A stretch of 49,666 bases of DNA from JAGXTF01 sp040376005. GTDB taxonomy: Bacteria > Bacteroidota > Bacteroidia > NS11-12g > UBA955. A program made the translations under genes and the position numbers. The notes beneath the pieces were generated by a model. The model was not told where the DNA came from. It did not search any database and saw only the letters and a program-made list of their open reading frames with translations. The DNA lies in assembly GCA_040376005.1 (NCBI GenBank), contig JBEIRK010000004.1, forward strand, positions 1 to 49,666, read 5' to 3'. Below are positions 24,488-33,690 of this stretch, in pieces; the first letter of the stretch is position 1; each line of letters opens with the position of its first letter.

Positions 24488-25585
24488 TTAATGACAGGTA
24501 GGGCAGTGGTATACCTTTTCAGGCATTTTTGCCTTCACGTATAAATACATTTCAGGCTTTGTGGGATCATTGCTTACCACCCAAATACTTTGACTCGCCT
24601 GTCCCTTTTTGGATTTGGTATCATACATCACTTGAACCTTCATGCTCTCTCCAGGCTTCAAAACCGATTTGTCAAACTTCACCGTGATACAACTGCATTC
24701 TGGGTAAATCTCATGCAATACCAAGTCGCTTTTCCCTTGATTGGTAACCGTGTACACGGTATTGTGAATCGAACCCGTTTCTGTTTCGCCAAAGTCATGG
24801 ACCTCTTTGTCCCATATAATTTTAGGTGCCTTTTTTAACTCCTTGGCACTCATTTTTGGGAAATACTGCTTCAACTTATACGTCACAAACAACCCCAATC
24901 CCTGGTTCATTGGGTTGTCATGGATCAGCGGAATCTGAAACGCATTAAAACCGTATTTCTTGAGTTTGCGCCCGTCCAATATTACCGTAAGTCTTACGGT
25001 CTCATTGGGCTCTAGTGATTTGGGCATGCCTATTATTGTACAATAGTCAGGCAATCCACTTAATGGCTCAAAATTGGTGGTAAATATGGTTCCGTTGATC
25101 AATCTAACCGTCAAGGTGTCCGGTGCATTGTCATACAATACTTCCAAAGAAATGGTTTGCTCGTCAAAGTAAATTTTCCCGTAATCGGGAATCTGCATGT
25201 CGTTATTCGCTACCTCTTCCCGAAATACCTCTCCGAAAATATCAAGATGCACGAAAGGAGAGTTCACCGCATTGGTATACACACTTACCGTTTTGCGAAA
25301 GCTCCCAATACGGTTTATGGTTTCATACTTGGCTTCTACATATCCGCTGTCGCCCGGCAGAATGCTATCGCGCGTCCAATCAGGTGTGGTACAACCACAC
25401 GAGGTTTGCACGCTGCTGACTAAAATGGGCTTGTTGCCTATGTTTACAAACATGAACCTGCACTTGGCATAATTGATATTCTCATTGATTTTGCCAAAAT
25501 CATGGCTGGTCTTCAAAAATCGAATTTCTTGTCCATATGCGCTGCCGGCTAAAAGTAGCAGCAGCGCAGTAACCCATTGTCTCAT
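24488..25585 (-). CDS. Secreted DUF1573 protein with two Ig-like domains
   Basis: 365 residues with a signal peptide (MRQWVTALLLLLAGSAYGQE). Two DUF1573 repeats are visible. The first (about 22-125) has HDFGKINENINYAKCRFMFV and SSVQTSCGCTTPDW. The second (about 255-355) has HDFGETETGSIHNTVYTVTN and IYPECSCITVKFDKSVLKPG. Each carries the typical C-x-C after the third strand. DUF1573 domains are common in Bacteroidota envelope proteins and have an ASPM-SPD-2-Hydin/Ig-like fold; the function is unknown. The C-terminus ends KVYHCPTCH, a possible Cys-x-x-Cys-His heme or metal motif, which is unusual. It lies 58 bases downstream of the sulfatase gene on the same strand. Confidence 0.87.
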   Translation of the reverse strand: MRQWVTALLLLLAGSAYGQEIRFLKTSHDFGKINENINYAKCRFMFVNIGNKPILVSSVQTSCGCTTPDWTRDSILPGDSGYVEAKYETINRIGSFRKTVSVYTNAVNSPFVHLDIFGEVFREEVANNDMQIPDYGKIYFDEQTISLEVLYDNAPDTLTVRLINGTIFTTNFEPLSGLPDYCTIIGMPKSLEPNETVRLTVILDGRKLKKYGFNAFQIPLIHDNPMNQGLGLFVTYKLKQYFPKMSAKELKKAPKIIWDKEVHDFGETETGSIHNTVYTVTNQGKSDLVLHEIYPECSCITVKFDKSVLKPGESMKVQVMYDTKSKKGQASQSIWVVSNDPTKPEMYLYVKAKMPEKVYHCPTCH

Positions 25586-25643
25586 TATTATTCATTTAAT
25601 CAAATACTGTACCTAAAAGACGATGTTTCTTTAAAATGGTTGT

Positions 25644-27566
25644 TTATCTCTTTGATTTTATTGCATTCTCCGCAGACCATTGGTTTTTGCGCATGCGCCA
25701 ACTATATTCCTGTAATGATGCCTGCAACCATTGTTTGAGTTCCTTGAACTTCTCACCCTCGCGTTTCAAGTGGCTCACGACGTGCGCATTTCTCTGTCGT
25801 GAATAATAATCCGTTACCTCACCTTTGTCATTCATTCCCAAGACATAAGGATATTGTACGATGTAGGTGATCTGATTGTCGCGGTGCAATGAGTAACCCT
25901 TGTAACCGTCTTCAAAAGCACAATATCCTAGTCCCCAAAAGTCTGATTCTATTCCTGCAAGATGGGCCACCGTGGGCATAATGTCGCACTGAGAAATGGT
26001 TTTATCTATGCGCATATACGCTGGCTTGGCAGGCATGTATATGAGAACAGGTATCTCATAATGGCCCGTCTCGCTATAGAAATAAGCATTCTTACTGTAA
26101 CTCGTATGGTCTGCAGTAATAACAAAAATGGTGTTTTTATACCAAGCGGTTTTCGCGGCCGCTTCAAAAAATTGCTTCAAGGAATAATCCGTATAAGCAA
26201 TAGACTCATGTATAGGCAGTTCCCCCTTGGGAAATGTGTTTTTCATCTGAGGTGGAATGGCATAAGGATGGTGAGAGGATAAGGTAAATACAGCATTTAA
26301 AAAGGGCTGCCTCATGGTATCTGTGCATTTGAGGAAGTACTGTAGGTAAGGTTCATCATAGATACCCCAGTTGCCGTCGTGGTCTTTTGCTTTCAAGGCG
26401 TTTGGATACTCATCCATCCCAAAATAAGAACTCATACCTGTTTGGGCTAGAAAGGATTGAAAACGCATGGTTCCATTTTGTCCTCCATGAAAAAAAGAGG
26501 TGTGATACCCTTGCTTCGCAAATAATGTATAGGCATTTTTAATGCGGTTCCCTGCAAAACTTGAATTCACAAAATGGCTGTTTTGTATGCCCGGTATGCC
26601 ACAAAATAGGCTGGGCACCATATCTATGCTTTTTGCACCATTGGCAAAGCAGTAGGGGAAAACAATGCACTTTTTGCTCAAGCTATCTAGAAATGGCGTG
26701 TAGGGCTTTCCATTGAGGAATCCGGTATAGTCCCGTCCCAGACTTTCTGCGATGATAAACACAATGTTAGGTTTCGTGTTGGGCGAATCCACATGGCAGG
26801 GAACCTGCAGCAGCGAATGGGCCACCTGGGGATCGAGGAATTGGTATTCCGGCAGCGCGGCGCTGCCTTGGGTACTTATAATCTGCAGCGGTGTGCTTAC
26901 TGTGAGTGGCACCAATGCAGAGGGAACGAACTCTGCGGCATCAAGCGCAGCAAGAGGTTTCATGCGCCATCCACCCCGTGCAGCAGCCAACCAAAGGATG
27001 CAAAAAAGGAGGGTTGAAAGCATTCCTTTTCTCAGAAAATCGCGTTTGCTATATATATATAATGTGTGACCATTGACCGGACAAAAGCGGAAAATGAGGT
27101 AAAACCAAATGATCAAACCAATCATGGGTATGCCATAATCGTAGAAATAGGGAAGGAGTGAATTGCCTTCATCATCGATCATTTCAAATAGTTCTACGCC
27201 ACTGCGCCGTGCTGTAATTCTGGAATAGGCGGTATCGATACTATTTAAAACAAGCACAATGGCGCTGCTGAGCACAAAAAGAATTCGTGTAATGAAGGTT
27301 TTTTCGGCGGCTTTTGCAGGAAAAAGGAATAACCACAGCCAAACTGGAAAATAAAAATAGGCAATTACGGGCAGGTCAAAATAGACGCCATATAAAAAAG
27401 AAGAAAGTACAGCAGACGGCTCCGAATTGCCGAGCCAAAATTGGTTGGAAATGTACCAAATCAGCCGTGACAGGGACAGAATAAGGGTTGCAAAGCCAAA
27501 CAGTTTCACAATTGTGAGCTTAAAAAAAGCTTTTACAAATACTTTAAAATCCGCTGTGAGTGCCAT
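25644..27566 (-). CDS. LTA synthase-like membrane sulfatase/phosphoglycerol transferase
   Basis: 640 residues from ATG at 27566 (MALTADFKVFVKAFFK); a longer frame to 27704 would run into the rpsL promoter and gene. Five or so N-terminal membrane helices (to about residue 200) are followed by an extracytoplasmic alkaline-phosphatase-fold domain: KPNIVFIIAESLGRD (metal-binding Glu274), GAKSIDMVPSLFCGIP with probable nucleophile Ser313, SLAHHPY-like LSSHHPYAIP, and FVITADHTSYS (Asp-His metal ligands). Relatives transfer phosphoglycerol or phosphoethanolamine to envelope glycans. In Bacteroidota the substrate is generally unknown. It is divergent from the ribosomal operon, with a weak TAAAATTG element (27582-27575) just before the start. 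Confidence 0.87.
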   Translation of the reverse strand: MALTADFKVFVKAFFKLTIVKLFGFATLILSLSRLIWYISNQFWLGNSEPSAVLSSFLYGVYFDLPVIAYFYFPVWLWLFLFPAKAAEKTFITRILFVLSSAIVLVLNSIDTAYSRITARRSGVELFEMIDDEGNSLLPYFYDYGIPMIGLIIWFYLIFRFCPVNGHTLYIYSKRDFLRKGMLSTLLFCILWLAAARGGWRMKPLAALDAAEFVPSALVPLTVSTPLQIISTQGSAALPEYQFLDPQVAHSLLQVPCHVDSPNTKPNIVFIIAESLGRDYTGFLNGKPYTPFLDSLSKKCIVFPYCFANGAKSIDMVPSLFCGIPGIQNSHFVNSSFAGNRIKNAYTLFAKQGYHTSFFHGGQNGTMRFQSFLAQTGMSSYFGMDEYPNALKAKDHDGNWGIYDEPYLQYFLKCTDTMRQPFLNAVFTLSSHHPYAIPPQMKNTFPKGELPIHESIAYTDYSLKQFFEAAAKTAWYKNTIFVITADHTSYSKNAYFYSETGHYEIPVLIYMPAKPAYMRIDKTISQCDIMPTVAHLAGIESDFWGLGYCAFEDGYKGYSLHRDNQITYIVQYPYVLGMNDKGEVTDYYSRQRNAHVVSHLKREGEKFKELKQWLQASLQEYSWRMRKNQWSAENAIKSKR

Positions 27567-27635
27567 TTCTGAAGCAATTTTACACCAACATTTCGATACT
27601 ATTTGCTCAAGTAGCAGAAAATTTTCAAAACCCTG

Positions 27636-27666
27636 TTGATTTTCAGGAAAAATAGGTGTAATTTTG
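27636..27666 (+). promoter_or_regulatory. Main promoter of the ribosomal protein operon
   Basis: TTG at 27636-27638, a 20-base spacer and TAATTTTG at 27659-27666 fit the Bacteroidota consensus exactly. The rpsL ATG at 27687 is 20 bases downstream, so the leader is under about 20 bases. No room exists for a structured feedback leader between promoter and first gene. Confidence 0.75.
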
Positions 27667-27686
27667 CCGTCCTTTTTGGGAAAGAT

Positions 27687-28064
27687 ATGCCTACCATACA
27701 ACAATTGATTAGAAAAGGCCGACAGGAAACGGTTTTCAAGAGCAAATCACCAGCTCTAGACTCTTGTCCTCAACGCAGAGGTGTTTGCACCCGTGTATAT
27801 ACCACGACTCCAAAGAAGCCAAACTCGGCTTTGAGAAAGGTAGCTCGTGTGCGTTTGACAAACGGAAAAGAGGTGAACGCCTACATCCCGGGTGAGGGAC
27901 ACAACTTGCAGGAGCACAGTATCGTGTTGGTGCGCGGTGGAAGAGTAAAAGATCTTCCAGGCGTACGTTATCACATCGTACGTGGTGCATTGGATACTGC
28001 AGGTGTTGAAGGAAGAAATCAACGCAGATCGAAATACGGCACTAAGAAGCCCAAGAAAAAATAA
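27687..28064 (+). CDS. rpsL: 30S ribosomal protein S12
   Basis: 125 residues from ATG at 27687 (MPTIQQLIRKGR). CPQRRGVCTRVYTTTPKKPN and GGRVKDLPGVRYH are intact. Lys43 and Lys88, where streptomycin-resistance changes occur, are wild type, and Asp89, the usual methylthiolation site, is present. S12 sits at the decoding centre. It is the first gene of the operon; an apparent 17-codon upstream extension overlaps the promoter and is rejected. Confidence 0.98.
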   Translation: MPTIQQLIRKGRQETVFKSKSPALDSCPQRRGVCTRVYTTTPKKPNSALRKVARVRLTNGKEVNAYIPGEGHNLQEHSIVLVRGGRVKDLPGVRYHIVRGALDTAGVEGRNQRRSKYGTKKPKKK

Positions 28065-28081
28065 TTTGAAGCACTGAAACA

Positions 28082-28552
28082 ATGAGAAAGTCACGTCCTA
28101 AGAAGCGCCTTTTGTTGCCAGATCCAAAGTTTAACGAAACTCTCGTTACACGTTTTGTAAATGGTATGATGTACGACGGTAAAAAATCGTTGGCATATAA
28201 AATTTTCTACGATGCCTTGGCATTGGTAGAAAAGAAAGCAACTGAAGAGCCAGGTTTGGAAACTTGGAGAAAAGCGTTGAACAATGTAATGCCAACTGTG
28301 GAAGTAAAAGCACGCCGCGTGGGTGGTTCTACCTTCCAAATCCCAACTGAAGTCCCTGCAGCGCGCCGTTTGGCAGTAGGTATTAAGTGGATGGTGGGTT
28401 ATGCTAGAAAGCGTAACGAAAAGTCAATGGCAGAGAAGTTGGCAGGTGAAATTCTTGCTGCTGCACGTGGTGAAGGTGCTAGCGTTAAGAAGAAGGAAGA
28501 CGTTCACAAAATGGCAGAAGCCAACAAGGCATTCTCTCACTTCAGAGTATAA
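28082..28552 (+). CDS. rpsG: 30S ribosomal protein S7
   Basis: 156 residues, the normal length of the short form. It starts MRKSRPKKRLLLPDPKFNE and contains NALNNVMPTVEVKARRVGG-type sequence for 16S rRNA 3'-domain binding (residues about 76-95). S7 nucleates assembly of the 30S head and contacts E-site tRNA. It lies 17 bases after rpsL and 19 before fusA, the standard str order. Confidence 0.98.
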   Translation: MRKSRPKKRLLLPDPKFNETLVTRFVNGMMYDGKKSLAYKIFYDALALVEKKATEEPGLETWRKALNNVMPTVEVKARRVGGSTFQIPTEVPAARRLAVGIKWMVGYARKRNEKSMAEKLAGEILAAARGEGASVKKKEDVHKMAEANKAFSHFRV

Positions 28553-28571
28553 TAGATAGAAAAAAGATTCA

Positions 28572-30707
28572 ATGTCACGCGACTTACGATATACAAGAAA
28601 CATCGGGATTGCTGCTCACATCGACGCAGGCAAAACCACCACCACTGAACGTATTCTCTACTATGCGGGTGTAAACCACAAAATTGGAGAAGTTCACGAT
28701 GGTGCTGCTACTATGGACTGGATGGTGCAGGAGCAAGAGAGAGGTATTACCATTACTTCAGCTGCTACAACTGTTACCTGGAACTACCCAATGGTAGACG
28801 GCAAACCCGTTGCAGATACCAAACCTTACCACATTAACATCATTGATACTCCAGGTCACGTTGACTTTACGGTTGAAGTAAACCGTTCATTGCGTGTATT
28901 GGATGGTCTTGTGTTCTTGTTTAGCGCCGTTGACGGTGTTGAACCTCAGTCTGAAACCAACTGGCGCCTTGCAAACAACTATAATGTTGCACGTATTGGT
29001 TTCGTAAACAAGATGGACCGCGCAGGTGCGGATTTCTTGAATGTGGTTAAGCAAGTGCGTGAAATGCTCGGTAGCAATGCAATTCCTTTGCAATTGCCTA
29101 TCGGTGCTGAAGATAACTTTAAAGGGGTTGTGGATTTGATCAACAACCGCGGTATGATTTGGAATGAAACTGATAAAGGTATGACCTATCAGGTAGTTCC
29201 AATTCCTGCTGATATGGAAGCAGAAGCTGCTGAATGGCGCGAGAAATTGCTCGAAGCGGTTTCTGAATATGATGATTCTTTGATGGAGAAATTCTTCGAA
29301 GATCCAGCTTCTATTTCAGAACGCGAAATCCTTGATGCCTTGCGCAAAGCTACCTTGGACATGAAAATCGTTCCAATGGTTTGCGGTTCAAGTTTCAAAA
29401 ACAAAGGGGTTCAAACCATGCTTGACTTGGTTATGGAATTGATGCCTTCTCCTTTAGATCGTGAAAGCATTAAAGGTACTGACCCTGATACTGAAAAAGA
29501 AATTTCTCGTAAGCCTGACTATAACGAACCGTTTTCAGCGCTTGCGTTTAAAATTGCTACTGACCCTTATGTAGGTCGCTTGGCTTTCATGCGTGCTTAC
29601 AGCGGTAAGTTGGATGCAGGTTCTTACGTGTTGAATACCCGCAGTGGCAACAAAGAACGTATTAGCCGTATTTTCCAAATGCACGCAAACAAACAGAACC
29701 CTATCGAAAGCTTGGGTGCTGGTGACATCGGGGCTGCGGTAGGATTTAAAGATATCAAAACTGGTGATACGTTGTGCGATGAGAAGAACCCAATTATTCT
29801 AGAAGCTATGGTATTCCCAGAACCCGTTATTGGTTTGGCTATCGAGCCTAAAACTCAGGCTGACACCGATCGTTTGGGTACTTCATTGGCCAAATTGGCA
29901 GAAGAAGATCCTACCTTCCGCGTACAAACCGACCAAGACACCGGACAAACAATCATTTCAGGTATGGGCGAACTTCACTTGGAAGTTATCGTTGACCGCC
30001 TGAAGCGTGAGTTTAAAGTAGAATGTAACCAAGGTGCGCCTCAGGTTGCATATAAAGAAGCAATTACTAAGAACTACACCCACCGTGAGGTTTATAAGAA
30101 ACAAACAGGTGGTCGTGGTAAGTTTGCAGATATTCAGTTTGAAATCGGACCTGCCGACGAATCTTTCGTGGGTGATGGGCTCCAATTCCAAAATGATGTA
30201 GTAGGTGGTAACATTCCTCGTGAATTTATCCCTTCAGTTGAAAAAGGGTTTAAAGCATCTATGAACAATGGTGTTTTGGCAGGATATCCTATCAGCCGCA
30301 TGAAAGTGCGTTTGTTTGACGGATCTTACCACAACGTCGATTCTGACTCATTGTCGTTTGAAGTTGCAGCGAAAAGCGGTTTCCGCGAAGCAGCAAGAAA
30401 CTGCGGCCCTGTGTTGCTAGAACCAATCATGAAGCTTGAAGTTGTATGTCCAGCAGAAGCTACCGGTGATGTTATGGGAGACCTTAACCGTCGTCGTGGC
30501 CAAATGGAAGGTATCGACGAACGCGCTGGTTCTCAGGTTGTTAAGGCCAAAGTTCCACTAAGTGAGATGTTTGGTTATGTGACTACCTTGCGTACCATCA
30601 CATCAGGAAGAGCAAGTTCTACTATGGAATTCAGCCACTTTGCTGAAACCCCAAGAAACATTGCAGAAGAAGTATTGAAAAAAGTTAACGGAGTAGCCTC
30701 TAAATAA
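28572..30707 (+). CDS. fusA: Translation elongation factor G
   Basis: 711 residues. The GTPase motifs are complete: AHIDAGKTTTTERILY (P-loop), RGITITSAATT (switch I), DTPGHVDF (G3) and NKMDRAGADF (G4). Domains II to V follow, with GMGELHLEVIVDRLKREF in domain III and the C-terminal GYVTTLRTITSGRAS in domain V. It drives translocation on the ribosome. There is no tuf gene after it, unlike the enterobacterial str operon; rpsJ follows after six bases. Confidence 0.98.
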   Translation: MSRDLRYTRNIGIAAHIDAGKTTTTERILYYAGVNHKIGEVHDGAATMDWMVQEQERGITITSAATTVTWNYPMVDGKPVADTKPYHINIIDTPGHVDFTVEVNRSLRVLDGLVFLFSAVDGVEPQSETNWRLANNYNVARIGFVNKMDRAGADFLNVVKQVREMLGSNAIPLQLPIGAEDNFKGVVDLINNRGMIWNETDKGMTYQVVPIPADMEAEAAEWREKLLEAVSEYDDSLMEKFFEDPASISEREILDALRKATLDMKIVPMVCGSSFKNKGVQTMLDLVMELMPSPLDRESIKGTDPDTEKEISRKPDYNEPFSALAFKIATDPYVGRLAFMRAYSGKLDAGSYVLNTRSGNKERISRIFQMHANKQNPIESLGAGDIGAAVGFKDIKTGDTLCDEKNPIILEAMVFPEPVIGLAIEPKTQADTDRLGTSLAKLAEEDPTFRVQTDQDTGQTIISGMGELHLEVIVDRLKREFKVECNQGAPQVAYKEAITKNYTHREVYKKQTGGRGKFADIQFEIGPADESFVGDGLQFQNDVVGGNIPREFIPSVEKGFKASMNNGVLAGYPISRMKVRLFDGSYHNVDSDSLSFEVAAKSGFREAARNCGPVLLEPIMKLEVVCPAEATGDVMGDLNRRRGQMEGIDERAGSQVVKAKVPLSEMFGYVTTLRTITSGRASSTMEFSHFAETPRNIAEEVLKKVNGVASK

Positions 30708-30713
30708 GAAAAA

Positions 30714-31022
30714 ATGGTAAGCCAGAAAATTCGCATAAAGCTGAAATCCTTCGATCACAATCTGTTAGATAAGTCTGCAGAGAAAATCGTTAAGGCTGTG
30801 CGCACAACCGGGGTTGTAGTAAGTGGGCCAGTTCCCCTGCCTACCCGCAAGAAAATATTTACCGTGTTGCGTTCACCCCACGTAAATAAAAAGGCAAGGG
30901 AGCAGTTCCAATATTGCACCTATCAGCGCCTGATCGACATCTACAATGGATCCACTAAGACTGTAGATGCATTAATGAAAATTGAATTGCCAAGCGGCGT
31001 TGAAGTAGAAATAAAATTGTAA
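30714..31022 (+). CDS. rpsJ: 30S ribosomal protein S10
   Basis: 102 residues. IRIKLKSFDHNLLDKSAEKI at the start and PLPTRKKIFTVLRSPHVNKK in the middle loop are diagnostic. S10 is part of the 30S head and, as NusE, can join antitermination complexes. The gene directly follows fusA, joining the str and S10 operons into one unit. Confidence 0.98.
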   Translation: MVSQKIRIKLKSFDHNLLDKSAEKIVKAVRTTGVVVSGPVPLPTRKKIFTVLRSPHVNKKAREQFQYCTYQRLIDIYNGSTKTVDALMKIELPSGVEVEIKL

Positions 31023-31028
31023 TCGACC

Positions 31029-31655
31029 ATGGAAGGTTTAATTGGAAAAAAACTAGGCATGACCAGCATCTTTGATGCAAATGGTAGAAAAGTTGCCTGC
31101 ACGGTTATTCAAGCCGGACCTTGTGTTGTAACACAAGTAAAAACTGACGCTACCGATGGTTACAAAGCCATACAAATGGCTTGGGGCGATAAGAAAGACA
31201 AACATAGCTCTGCGGCTATTAAAGGCCACTGTGCTAAAGCAAATACAGGTGCTAAGTCTCACTTTGTAGAGTTCCGCAACCCTGATGAAGCTGAAGAAGG
31301 TGCAAAAATTGGTGACACATTCGATGTGAACATTTTTGAAATCGGTCAGTATGTCGATGTTATCGGCAAATCAAAAGGTAAAGGTTTCCAAGGTGTAGTA
31401 AAGCGTCACGGCTTTGCGGGTGTGGGTGAAGCTACCCACGGTCAGCATAACCGTTTGCGTGCGCCAGGTTCTATCGGTGCTTGTTCTTTCCCTGCGCGTG
31501 TATTCAAAGGCATACGCATGGCAGGACGTACAGGTGGTGACCGCGTAATGGCTGTAAATCTAGAAGTGTTGCAAATCGTACCTGATCAGCATTTGCTTAT
31601 CGTTAAAGGCAGCATCCCTGGTCATAATGGTTCTGTAGTAGTAGTAGAAAGATAA
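31029..31655 (+). CDS. rplC: 50S ribosomal protein L3
   Basis: 208 residues starting MEGLIGKKLGMTSIFD. The tip region reads HNRLRAPGSIGACSFPARVF; the glutamine methylated by PrmB in E. coli L3 (in GQNQTPGKVFKG) aligns with Ser here, so that modification is not expected (inference). L3 is an early assembly protein near the peptidyl transferase centre. It is six bases after rpsJ. Confidence 0.98.
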   Translation: MEGLIGKKLGMTSIFDANGRKVACTVIQAGPCVVTQVKTDATDGYKAIQMAWGDKKDKHSSAAIKGHCAKANTGAKSHFVEFRNPDEAEEGAKIGDTFDVNIFEIGQYVDVIGKSKGKGFQGVVKRHGFAGVGEATHGQHNRLRAPGSIGACSFPARVFKGIRMAGRTGGDRVMAVNLEVLQIVPDQHLLIVKGSIPGHNGSVVVVER

Positions 31656-31658
31656 AAG

Positions 31659-32279
31659 ATGAAGCTGAAAGTATTAAATAAAGAAGGTGCCGATACAGGA
31701 AGAACCATAACCCTCTCTGCAGAGGTGTTTGGTATCGAACCTAATGACCACGCGATTTACCTCGACGTGAAACAGTTCATGGCCAATCAGCGTCAGGGAA
31801 CTCACAAAAGCAAAGACCGTTCTGAGATCGATCGCAGTACCCGTAAGGTGTTTCGCCAAAAAGGTACCGGTGGAGCCCGACACGGTAGCTTGAAATCTGG
31901 TATCTATGTGGGTGGTGGTCGTATTCATGGTCCACGTCCAAGAGATTACTCTTTCAAATTGAACAAGAAGCTGAAAAGACTTGCACGTCTTTCTGCTCTT
32001 AGTTATAAAGCAAAAGGAGAGAGCATCGTTGTAATCGAAGACTTCGACTTCTCAACACCTAAAACTTCTGAGTTTGTAGGCATGTTGAAGGCGTTGAATG
32101 TTACCGGTCGCAGCCTGTTCATCACTCCAGAAACAAACAAAAATGTATACCTCAGTGGCCGTAACGTACCTGGTAATCAGGTGATGCGCGCAGCTGACAT
32201 CAACACTTATGAAGTAATGAAAGCAGGCAAACTGATCATTACCGAAAAGGCAGTTACATCAATTCAGGAAAACGCATAA
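31659..32279 (+). CDS. rplD: 50S ribosomal protein L4
   Basis: 206 residues. The extended loop RKVFRQKGTGGARHGSLKSG lines the exit tunnel, and GPRPRDYSFKLNKK follows. E. coli L4 also represses its own operon through the leader; with only a short leader upstream of rpsL and none upstream of rpsJ, that mode cannot be assumed here. It is three bases from rplC and two from rplW. Confidence 0.98.
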   Translation: MKLKVLNKEGADTGRTITLSAEVFGIEPNDHAIYLDVKQFMANQRQGTHKSKDRSEIDRSTRKVFRQKGTGGARHGSLKSGIYVGGGRIHGPRPRDYSFKLNKKLKRLARLSALSYKAKGESIVVIEDFDFSTPKTSEFVGMLKALNVTGRSLFITPETNKNVYLSGRNVPGNQVMRAADINTYEVMKAGKLIITEKAVTSIQENA

Positions 32280-32281
32280 AA

Positions 32282-32566
32282 ATGATACTGAAGAAGCCGT
32301 TGATTACCGAGAAAATGACCGCTATCATGGACAAACGTGGCCAGTATGGTTTCGTGGTTGACAAAAAAGCAACCAAAGACGAAATCAAAAAAGCTATCGA
32401 AGATTTCTATGGAGTGGAAGTTCAATCGGTAAACACCATGATTGCACGGGGGAAAGCACGTCGTAACAGACGTACAGGCCAAATCTCCGGTTATACCAAC
32501 GCGTATAAGAAGGCTATTGTGACTTTAAAAGAAGGATTTAACATTGATTTTTACGAGAACATCTAA
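32282..32566 (+). CDS. rplW: 50S ribosomal protein L23
   Basis: 94 residues: ILKKPLITEKMTAIMDKRGQ and the C-terminal KKAIVTLKEGFNIDFYENI are typical. L23 forms part of the tunnel exit and docks trigger factor and SRP. Starts two bases after rplD and ends three before rplB. Confidence 0.97.
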   Translation: MILKKPLITEKMTAIMDKRGQYGFVVDKKATKDEIKKAIEDFYGVEVQSVNTMIARGKARRNRRTGQISGYTNAYKKAIVTLKEGFNIDFYENI

Positions 32567-32569
32567 ATC

Positions 32570-33406
32570 ATGGCAGTTAAAAGATTAAAACCGACAACCC
32601 CGGGTCAACGCTTCAGAGTTGCGAATGCTTTCGCAGAGTTGACAACCAGCACCCCGGAGAAATCTCTGTTGGCGCCACTTCACAAATCAGGTGGTCGTAA
32701 CAACCAGGGTCGCGTTACTGCGCATTACCGTGGTGGTGGACACAAACGCCGTTACCGTATCATTGACTTCAAAAGAAATAACTTCGGTATTTCTGGTGAA
32801 GTAAAGACAGTAGAATACGATCCAAACCGCACCAGCTGGATTAGCTTGGTGGAGTTTGAAGGTGGTGAAAAACGTTATATCATTGCTCCTAACGGAATTA
32901 AAGTTGGTCAAAAGATCAACCAAGGTAGTGGCGCTGCTCCTGAAGTAGGAAATGCATTGCCATTGTCTGAAATTCCTTTTGGTTCACTTATTCATAACAT
33001 TGAACTTCAGCCTGGTCAAGGTGGTAAAATATGCCGCAGCGCAGGTTCTTATGCTCAGTTGTTGGGTAGAGAAGGAGGATATGCTTCAGTGAAGCTTCCT
33101 TCAGGTGAGTCTCGCCGCGTATTGGCAACTTGCATGGCAACTATCGGTTCTGTGTCAAACAGTGACCATAGCTTGGAAGTGAAAGGTAAAGCGGGTCGCA
33201 GTCGTTGGTTGGGCATTCGTCCGCACAACAGACCTTCCGCTAGAAACCCTGTGGATCACCCAATGGGTGGTGGTGAAGGCCGTAACAAAGGTGGTCAACC
33301 AAGATCTCGTAACTTGATCTACTCACAAGGTCAGAAAACCAGATCTCCAAAGAAGGCCAGCAATCGCATGATTATCGAAAGAAGAAAAAGTATCAGGAAT
33401 AAATAA
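32570..33406 (+). CDS. rplB: 50S ribosomal protein L2
   Basis: 278 residues. KPTTPGQRFRV at the start, KNNQGRVT-like RNNQGRVTAHYRGGGHKRRY and the C-terminal NPVDHPMGGGEGRNKGGQPR are conserved; the His of VDHPMGGG corresponds to the residue important for peptidyl transfer in E. coli L2. It binds 23S rRNA at the subunit interface. Confidence 0.98.
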   Translation: MAVKRLKPTTPGQRFRVANAFAELTTSTPEKSLLAPLHKSGGRNNQGRVTAHYRGGGHKRRYRIIDFKRNNFGISGEVKTVEYDPNRTSWISLVEFEGGEKRYIIAPNGIKVGQKINQGSGAAPEVGNALPLSEIPFGSLIHNIELQPGQGGKICRSAGSYAQLLGREGGYASVKLPSGESRRVLATCMATIGSVSNSDHSLEVKGKAGRSRWLGIRPHNRPSARNPVDHPMGGGEGRNKGGQPRSRNLIYSQGQKTRSPKKASNRMIIERRKSIRNK

Positions 33407-33418
33407 TAGCAGAGGAAC

Positions 33419-33676
33419 ATGGCAAGATCGATAAAAAAAGGACCTTTCGTTGATTTCAAACTTCAGCGCAAAGTCGATACGTTGAATGAAGCAAGCAAAA
33501 AATCGGTGATCAAAACTTGGTCGCGCAGAAGCTTGATCATTCCGGATATGGTTGGACACACCTTTGCTGTGCACAATGGAAATAAATTTATTCCAGTGTA
33601 CGTAACTGAGAACATGGTGGGCCATAAATTGGGAGAATTTGCTCCTACTAGAACATTTAAAGGTCACTCTAAATAA
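33419..33676 (+). CDS. rpsS: 30S ribosomal protein S19
   Basis: 85 residues: MARSIKKGPFVDFKLQRKVD, then TWSRRSLIIPDMVGHTFAVH and GHKLGEFAPTRTFKGH. All are family signatures. S19 binds the 30S head near the A site with S13. Twelve bases separate it from rplB. Confidence 0.97.
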   Translation: MARSIKKGPFVDFKLQRKVDTLNEASKKSVIKTWSRRSLIIPDMVGHTFAVHNGNKFIPVYVTENMVGHKLGEFAPTRTFKGHSK

Positions 33677-33690
33677 TACAGGAAAGAAGC

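Noticed and set aside
27636..27686. 17-codon upstream extension of rpsL
   Set aside because: This stretch is the promoter; S12 proteins begin at the MPTIQQL-type start found at 27687.
27567..27704. 46-codon N-terminal extension of the sulfatase
   Set aside because: It would overlap the ribosomal promoter and the rpsL start, and the extra residues do not look like a membrane protein start.
31029..31655. Loss of the PrmB-methylated glutamine in L3 as a special adaptation
   Set aside because: The site reads Ser instead of Gln, but variation here is likely common outside proteobacteria, so I list it only as a note on the gene.
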